From: Rhodoluna sp.
GTDB taxonomy: Bacteria; Actinomycetota; Actinomycetes; Actinomycetales; Microbacteriaceae
Length of the DNA: 7,131 bases
Direction: 5' to 3'
NCBI GenBank assembly: GCA_026393335.1
Contig: JAPLAJ010000132.1
Coordinates: 1 to 7,131, forward strand
In this document: positions 1-3,787 of the stretch, piece by piece
Layout: each line of letters begins with the position of its first letter
How positions within the stretch are numbered: the first letter of the stretch is position 1
The notes under the pieces: model-generated
What the model was told of the DNA's origin: nothing
Seen by the model: the letters and a program-made list of their open reading frames with translations, nothing else
The model's database searches: none
Position numbers and translations under genes: made by a program

Positions 1-65
1 CGTAAGTTAGCTGGAACCTCCTGAAAAGCCTCGATAATCTCACGAGATCCGAGTGTTGATGACAT
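1..65 (-). CDS. sufE: SufE-like sulfur-acceptor protein, N-terminal fragment (cut by window edge)
   Basis: Only the first 22 codons are visible; the gene continues past the left edge. Reading the minus strand from the ATG at 65-63 gives a start that includes EIIEAFQEVPANLR, which resembles the N-terminus of SufE-family proteins (an EDFxEVPxxxR-like helix). SufE proteins accept persulfide sulfur on a cysteine and pass it on, classically from SufS to the Suf Fe-S scaffold; the cysteine itself would lie outside the window. The ATG lies 2 bp after the TAG stop of sseA, and I see no good Shine-Dalgarno in the sseA tail, so translation is probably coupled to sseA. The same neighbour pair is known in Mycobacterium tuberculosis (Rv3283 sseA / Rv3284 SufE-like). 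The call rests on a short peptide plus this context. Confidence 0.62.
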   Translation of the reverse strand, partial: MSSTLGSREIIEAFQEVPANL

Positions 66-67
66 GT

Positions 68-970
68 CTAGAAACTTACAGGAACTGGACCCGGTTCTTC
101 GCCTTTGGCAATCGGTACACGCACACTGGAGCCCCACTCAGTCCATGAGCCGTCGTAGTTTCGTACCTTAGGAATGCCCAAGAGGTAACTAAGTACGAAC
201 CAGGTGTGAGACGAACGTTCACCAATGCGGCAGTACGCGATCACATCGCTAGCGTCTGAGATTCCTGCGTCAATTCTGTAAATCTGATTTAGTTCTTCAA
301 TTGATTTGAAAGTTTGGTCTTCCTTAACTGCCTTACCCCACGGCACTGACCTGGCTGAAGGAATGTGGCCTCCGCGTGAAGCTCCTTCATTTGGGTAGTC
401 AGGCATGTGCAGCTTCTCACCGGTGTATTCAGGAAGACTGCGAACATCGATCATCGGCTTACCGAAGTGAGCAATGACATCATCTTTGAAAGCTCTGATG
501 CTTGAGTCATCCCGCTGGATAACTGGATAGTTGGTAGTTAGTCTTTGTGGGGTTTCCTTAGTTAGTTCTCGACCTTCCTCAACCCACTTAGCACGGCCGC
601 CGTTCATGATTCTGATGTCTTCATGTCCAAACAATTTGAAAACCCACATTGCGTAGGTAGCCCACCAGTTGCTCTTGTCACCGTATAGGACAATGGTGTC
701 ATCGCGAGAGATGCCTTTAGAAGAAAGCAGAGCAGCCATGGCTTTGCCATCTATGTAGTCTCTGTTGTCTGGGTGATTTAGCTCTGTGTGCCAATCGATT
801 TTTACTGCACCGCTAATGTGACCGGTTGAATAAAGAAGAATGTCTTCATCGCATTCAACTAGTACCAGACCCGGTTGACCAAGATTGTCTTGTACCCATT
901 GGGTTGAGACAAGAGCCTCCGGATGAGCGTAACCGGCAAACTCTGGATTGGACTCGATTGGGTAGGGCAT
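68..970 (-). CDS. sseA: SseA-type thiosulfate/3-mercaptopyruvate sulfurtransferase (tandem rhodanese)
   Basis: This 300-residue protein has two rhodanese domains, the usual size for the family. The N-terminal, non-catalytic domain spans about residues 17-135 and carries GHISGAVKIDW and GDKSNWWATYAMW, with no cysteine at the active-site position. The catalytic domain spans about 155-285 and holds the active-site loop CRIGERSSHTWF with nucleophile Cys247, followed by NYDGSWTEWG. The AYAHPE opening and the GEEPGPVPV end match the mycobacterial SseA type rather than the shorter CysA2/CysA3. Family knowledge: it moves sulfane sulfur from thiosulfate or 3-mercaptopyruvate onto Cys and then to an acceptor, in the cytoplasm. 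The start is supported by a Shine-Dalgarno CAGGAG (CTCCTG on the plus strand, 978-983) 7 nt upstream. It is the first gene of a tight pair with a SufE-like gene and diverges from zapE. Physiological donor and acceptor cannot be read from sequence. Confidence 0.93.
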   Translation of the reverse strand: MPYPIESNPEFAGYAHPEALVSTQWVQDNLGQPGLVLVECDEDILLYSTGHISGAVKIDWHTELNHPDNRDYIDGKAMAALLSSKGISRDDTIVLYGDKSNWWATYAMWVFKLFGHEDIRIMNGGRAKWVEEGRELTKETPQRLTTNYPVIQRDDSSIRAFKDDVIAHFGKPMIDVRSLPEYTGEKLHMPDYPNEGASRGGHIPSARSVPWGKAVKEDQTFKSIEELNQIYRIDAGISDASDVIAYCRIGERSSHTWFVLSYLLGIPKVRNYDGSWTEWGSSVRVPIAKGEEPGPVPVSF

Positions 971-1052
971 AGGTAATCTCCTGGTTTAGGCTTTATTTGC
1001 GTTTTGGCTATTCTCGCAGAACAGACGACATAAAGAAACGGCAATATTTAGA
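971..1052. promoter_or_regulatory. Divergent intergenic region between sseA and zapE
   Basis: These 82 bp must hold the promoters for both divergent genes. On the minus strand the sseA Shine-Dalgarno is clear. On the plus strand a TTGGCT (1004-1009) could be a -35 for zapE, but the best -10-like match, CATAAA (1029-1034), is 19 bp away, so it is weak. I find no convincing -10 for sseA and no clear inverted repeat. The role follows from gene layout rather than from a recognised motif. Confidence 0.4.
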
Positions 1053-2015
1053 ATGCTCACCCATTTATCAGATTTGGACTCAACAGTCACAGTGAGCGAA
1101 CTCTTGGCTGAACTAGTGCCTCCTGACGAGTTCTCTAAAGTTTCATTTGATTCATACATTCCTGATCCAAACTTTGTAAGTCAAGGTCAGGCCAGAGAAA
1201 TGGCAGCAGCTTTCACCAAGAACATCGGTAAGAAAGCTGGGTCTAATTTAGGCATCTATCTAGATGGTGGCTTTGGTGTCGGCAAGACCCATCTACTGGC
1301 TTCGATTTATTTCGCAAGTGGCAAGAAAACCGCATTTGGATCCTTCTTGGCTTATACGAGCATTGTTGGATATTTAGGTTTTGCAGAAGCTGTCAAGCAG
1401 TTCAGCAAATACGAACTACTTTGTATTGATGAGTTTGAGTTAGATGATCCAGGTGACACCATGATCATGTCCAGATTTCTTAAGGAACTGGCGGCCAAGG
1501 GAGTTCGATTCGCGGCAACATCAAACACTCCGCCTGCAGCTCTTGGTGAAGGTCGATTCGCAGCAGATAACTTCCAAAGGGAAATTCAGTCTGTTGCAGA
1601 CAAATTTCAAATGGTAAGAATTGACGGCGATGATTACCGCCATAGAGACTCGACTTTTCAATTTACGGCCCTCACAGAAGCAGAAGCCATTCAATTCGGG
1701 CAAGGAGAACAAACCTCTCTGATAGTTGACTTTGATGAACTGCTGACGTTTCTAGGATCGATTCACCAATCTCGATATGCCAAAGTCGCTGAGCAATTCC
1801 AAGCAGTTTTGATTCGTAATGTACGTCAGATAAACGACCAGTTCGAAGGAATTCGACTGGTTAGCTTTATAGATCGTTGCTATGAGGCTGGGGTGGCCTT
1901 GTCCTTCACAGGTGACTCTTTGGCTTCATTATTCAGGGAAGATCATGTCCAAGGTGCCTACCGGAAGAAGTATCTACGCGCATTATCACGCTTAGCCGCA
2001 ATGTGCTCGAGGTAG
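1053..2015 (+). CDS. zapE: Cell division protein ZapE / AFG1-family P-loop ATPase
   Basis: This 320-residue protein has the ordered ZapE/AFG1 motifs: the N-terminal LVPPDEFSKVSFDSYIPDP block (residues 21-39), Walker A GGFGVGKTH (72-80), Walker B LLCIDEFEL (122-130), the sensor-like ATSNTPP (155-161), the YRHRD block (195-199), and the C-terminal YRKKYLRALSRL (303-314). It is soluble, with no signal peptide or membrane segment. Family knowledge: E. coli ZapE is an ATPase that associates with FtsZ at the constricting ring, and mitochondrial AFG1/LACE1 acts in protein quality control; which role applies in actinobacteria is not settled by sequence. The ATG at 1053 fits the family's usual N-terminal length, although the Shine-Dalgarno is poor and leaderless or weak initiation is possible. 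It is divergent from sseA, and 111 bp separate it from amtB, which seems to have its own promoter. It is somewhat shorter than the roughly 375-residue E. coli protein, as actinobacterial homologues often are. Confidence 0.88.
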   Translation: MLTHLSDLDSTVTVSELLAELVPPDEFSKVSFDSYIPDPNFVSQGQAREMAAAFTKNIGKKAGSNLGIYLDGGFGVGKTHLLASIYFASGKKTAFGSFLAYTSIVGYLGFAEAVKQFSKYELLCIDEFELDDPGDTMIMSRFLKELAAKGVRFAATSNTPPAALGEGRFAADNFQREIQSVADKFQMVRIDGDDYRHRDSTFQFTALTEAEAIQFGQGEQTSLIVDFDELLTFLGSIHQSRYAKVAEQFQAVLIRNVRQINDQFEGIRLVSFIDRCYEAGVALSFTGDSLASLFREDHVQGAYRKKYLRALSRLAAMCSR

Positions 2016-2030
2016 CAGCGTCCTCAAAGT

Positions 2031-2068
2031 TAAACATGCCTGAAACATTTGAAAGTGTTTCACGAAAC
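2031..2068 (+). promoter_or_regulatory. Candidate nitrogen-regulator (GlnR-like) operator upstream of amtB
   Basis: Two exact GAAAC half-sites (2042-2046 and 2064-2068) lie exactly 22 bp apart on the same strand, with TAAAC (2031-2035) 11 bp before the first. This matches the spacing of the actinobacterial GlnR box, GTnAC-n6-GAAAC-n6-GTnAC-n6-GAAAC: both b-type half-sites are perfect, the first a-site (TAAAC) is partial, and the second a-site position (AAGTG, 2053-2057) does not match. amtB is a classical GlnR target in Streptomyces. An alternative reading is a dyad operator for another regulator: TGAAACA/TGTTTCA arms (2041-2047, 2056-2062) and the tighter palindrome TGTTTC-AC-GAAACA (2056-2069). 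No glnR gene is in the window to confirm it. Confidence 0.5.
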
Positions 2069-2087
2069 ATAGAACCAGCATCCTTGA

Positions 2088-2093
2088 TCTAAT
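2088..2093 (+). promoter_or_regulatory. Probable -10 element of the amtB promoter
   Basis: TCTAAT matches the TATAAT consensus at 5 of 6 positions and would start transcription near 2099-2101, giving a 5' leader of about 27 nt that contains the Shine-Dalgarno TTGGAGG (2114-2120, 6 nt before the ATG). The position 18 bp upstream is GAAACA (2064-2069), a poor -35 that coincides with the last GAAAC half-site. That is what one expects of an activator-dependent promoter, where a bound regulator replaces the -35 contact. The inference rests on motif match and spacing only. Confidence 0.4.
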
Positions 2094-2126
2094 CCCAGTT
2101 CGGGTTTCTATTCTTGGAGGCAAATA

Positions 2127-3392
2127 ATGGATCAAGGTAACACGGCATTTGTACTTTTCTCGGCGGCGTTAGTACTTCTAATGACACCTGGTTTGGCATT
2201 CTTCTATGGAGGTATGGTCAAGGCCAAGAGCGTAGTTAGCATGATGATGCTCTCATGGGGCTCACTTGGGCTGGTAGGAGTCCTCTGGGTGATCTACGGA
2301 TACGCGGTTAGCTTCGCTAGTTCAGACAGTCCAACTTTCATTGGAATTCCTGGCTGGTTCGGAATTGACACAGCATCCATCGGGCTAAATGCGGAAACTG
2401 CAGCAGCTCTCGAAGAAACTGCTTCGTCATACCCAACAATGGCATTCGTTGCCTTCCAAGCAACTTTCGCAATCATCACCGTTGCACTGATCTCTGGAGC
2501 TATCGCTGACCGTGCAAAATTCGGTGCTTGGATGATCTTTGCCGGTATCTGGGCAACAATTGTTTACTTCCCAGTTGCTAACTGGGTGTTCAACTATGGT
2601 GCAGCTGAAGATAACAGCGACGGTGGATGGCTTGTGCAACTTGGAGTTATTGACTTTGCCGGTGGAACAGCTGTACACATTAACGCTGGTGCTGCAGGAC
2701 TTGCTCTTGCATTGGTACTTGGTAAGAGATTTGGTTTCAGCAAGGGTATTACTCAGCCACACAACGTACCGCTGACACTTCTTGGTGTTGCTCTTCTTTG
2801 GTTTGGTTGGTTTGGTTTTAACGCAGGAAGCGAACTAGGTGCTGATGGCGTTGCCTCAATTGCTTTCATCAACACATTGGCAGCACCATCGGCTGCGATG
2901 TTGGGCTGGGTAATTGTTGAAAAGATTCGTCACGGTAAAGCAACATCAATCGGCGCTGGTTCTGGAGCTGTAGCAGGACTAGTAGCAATCACTCCTGCTT
3001 GTGCCTCTCTAGATCCGATTTGGGGAATGGTTCTAGGAGTAATTGCTGGAGCTCTTTGTGCACTTGCGATTGACCTCAAGTTCGCATTAGGGTTTGACGA
3101 CTCACTAGACGTAGTCGGAATTCACCTAGTCGGAGGAATTGTTGGAACTCTATTCATCGGTGCTTTTGGTCGTGACGTTGGATTTGCATTCGGCAACGAC
3201 TTCTCACAACTAGCAAAACAGGCTGTTGGAGCAGGAGCGGTCCTTGTGTACTCCTTCGTTATTGCCTTCGCAATTGGCTGGATTATTGAAAAGACCATCG
3301 GCTTCAGAGTCAAGGCAGAGGATGAAATCGCAGGTATCGACACAGTCGTACACGGCGAGGAAGCCTACGCTTTTGGAGCTGATAAGGGCTAA
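2127..3392 (+). CDS. amtB: AmtB-type ammonium transporter
   Basis: This 421-residue membrane protein has the 11-helix layout of Amt/MEP/Rh channels. It opens with LMTPGLAFFYGGM (residues 18-30). By alignment to E. coli AmtB, the hydrophobic gate phenylalanines correspond to Phe114 and Phe231, the pore twin histidines to His184 (DFAGGTAVHINAG, with conserved Asp176) and His333 (GIHLVGGIVG), and the substrate-recruitment serine to Ser235 (WFGFNAGS). The cytosolic tail from about 392 (GFRV, EIAGIDTVVHGEEAY) is the conserved segment that docks PII (GlnK) proteins. Family knowledge: trimeric inner-membrane ammonium uptake, blocked by GlnK at nitrogen sufficiency. The start has an excellent TTGGAGG 6 nt upstream. 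No cleavable signal peptide is obvious. The gene is monocistronic: a GlnR-like operator precedes it, a strong terminator follows, and the usual glnK partner is absent. Its isoleucine codons are all ATT or ATC, consistent with well-adapted codon use. Confidence 0.97.
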   Translation: MDQGNTAFVLFSAALVLLMTPGLAFFYGGMVKAKSVVSMMMLSWGSLGLVGVLWVIYGYAVSFASSDSPTFIGIPGWFGIDTASIGLNAETAAALEETASSYPTMAFVAFQATFAIITVALISGAIADRAKFGAWMIFAGIWATIVYFPVANWVFNYGAAEDNSDGGWLVQLGVIDFAGGTAVHINAGAAGLALALVLGKRFGFSKGITQPHNVPLTLLGVALLWFGWFGFNAGSELGADGVASIAFINTLAAPSAAMLGWVIVEKIRHGKATSIGAGSGAVAGLVAITPACASLDPIWGMVLGVIAGALCALAIDLKFALGFDDSLDVVGIHLVGGIVGTLFIGAFGRDVGFAFGNDFSQLAKQAVGAGAVLVYSFVIAFAIGWIIEKTIGFRVKAEDEIAGIDTVVHGEEAYAFGADKG

Positions 3393-3405
3393 TTTCTCGG
3401 AAGTT

Positions 3406-3441
3406 GACCCTGGTGTTTTTCAACACCAGGGTCTTCTTTTT
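3406..3441 (+). terminator. Rho-independent terminator of amtB
   Basis: A perfect 12-bp stem (GACCCTGGTGTT at 3406-3417 pairing with AACACCAGGGTC at 3422-3433) closes a TTTC tetraloop and is followed by TTCTTTTT (3434-3441). It begins 13 bp after the amtB stop. It should isolate amtB from the tRNA genes, which then need their own promoter. In the opposite orientation there is no matching T tract, so it acts on the plus strand. Confidence 0.93.
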
Positions 3442-3492
3442 GACTAAATTTGCCTAAATCGGTTAGGGTTTAGTTGTCTTCCTAGAAGATAT

Positions 3493-3565
3493 GCGGATGT
3501 GGCTCAGTTGGTAGAGCACAACCTTGCCAAGGTTGGGGTCGCGAGTTCGAATCTCGTCATCCGCT
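3493..3565 (+). tRNA. tRNA-Gly (anticodon GCC)
   Basis: The full cloverleaf is readable: acceptor GCGGATG with CATCCGC, D arm GCTC/GAGC, anticodon stem CAACC/GGTTG around the loop TTGCCAA (anticodon GCC at 3526-3528), T arm GCGAG-TTCGAAT-CTCGT, and discriminator T73, which is usual for bacterial tRNA-Gly. The CCA end is not encoded (CGA follows), so it must be added after transcription. It is first in a Gly-Cys-Val cluster. The shared promoter should lie in 3442-3492, but I see only weak candidates there, such as TTGCCT at 3450-3455. Confidence 0.97.
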
Positions 3566-3597
3566 CGAAGCGATCTAAACCAAGACTCGCGAAGCAT

Positions 3598-3675
3598 GGT
3601 GGAGTGGCTGAGCGGCCCAAAGCAACAGCCTGCAAAGCTGTCAACCCACGGGTTCAAATCCCGTCTCCACCTCCA
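3598..3675 (+). tRNA. tRNA-Cys (anticodon GCA), CCA encoded
   Basis: The acceptor GGTGGAG pairs with CTCCACC (3665-3671). The anticodon stem ACAGC/GCTGT encloses CTGCAAA with anticodon GCA (3632-3634). The T arm is ACGGG-TTCAAAT-CCCGT. Discriminator T73 (3672) is a known identity element for cysteinyl-tRNA synthetase, and the terminal CCA is encoded (3673-3675). It lies 32 bp after tRNA-Gly and 12 bp before tRNA-Val, consistent with one polycistronic precursor. Confidence 0.96.
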
Positions 3676-3687
3676 AGAACTACCTAC

Positions 3688-3762
3688 GGACGATTGGCGC
3701 AGTGGTAGCGCACTTCCTTGACATGGAAGGGGTCACTGGTTCGAACCCAGTATCGTCCACCA
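3688..3762 (+). tRNA. tRNA-Val (anticodon GAC), CCA encoded
   Basis: The acceptor GGACGAT pairs with ATCGTCC (3752-3758). The D arm is GCGC/GCGC, the anticodon stem CTTCC/GGAAG encloses TTGACAT with anticodon GAC (3720-3722), and the T arm is ACTGG-TTCGAAC-CCAGT. The discriminator is A73 and CCA is encoded (3760-3762). It is the last tRNA of the cluster. The secreted-protein gene begins 25 bp after the CCA end. No copy of this tRNA 3' end occurs elsewhere in the window, so there is no sign of an integrated element with flanking att repeats. Confidence 0.97.
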
Positions 3763-3770
3763 AGTAATCA

Positions 3771-3779
3771 TGCTAGATT
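3771..3779 (+). promoter_or_regulatory. Extended -10 promoter element of the RCC1-repeat gene
   Basis: TGC-TAGATT is an extended -10 (TGn followed by TAnnnT). Its last base is 8 nt before the ATG at 3788, so transcription would begin at or within about two bases of that A. There is no Shine-Dalgarno between them, only a T-rich stretch, so the mRNA is probably leaderless, a common arrangement in actinobacteria. Any -35 would fall inside the tRNA-Val gene, where no good match is seen. The element also overlaps the upstream alternative ATG (3770), which argues against that start. Confidence 0.5.
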
Positions 3780-3787
3780 TTTTTATT

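Noticed and set aside
2041..2062. Inverted repeat TGAAACA-N8-TGTTTCA as a terminator of zapE
   Set aside because: The stem is only 7 bp and AT-rich, the loop is 8 nt, and no T tract follows; an operator is the better reading.
2294..2775. Other-frame reading frames within amtB on both strands
   Set aside because: They lie wholly inside a clearly recognised gene, have low-complexity or cysteine-rich composition, no ribosome binding sites and no family resemblance.
3463..3708. Open reading frames across the tRNA cluster, including minus-strand DEIRTRDPNLGKVVLYQLSH and plus-strand MAQLVEHNLAKVG / GGVAERPKATACK peptides
   Set aside because: These peptides are translations of tRNA-Gly and tRNA-Cys sequence and are a well-known source of false hypothetical proteins.
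3770..3787. ATG at 3770 as the start of the RCC1-repeat protein
   Set aside because: It overlaps a good extended -10, has no Shine-Dalgarno, and adds hydrophobic residues ahead of the basic start of a normal signal peptide; the ATG at 3788 fits better.
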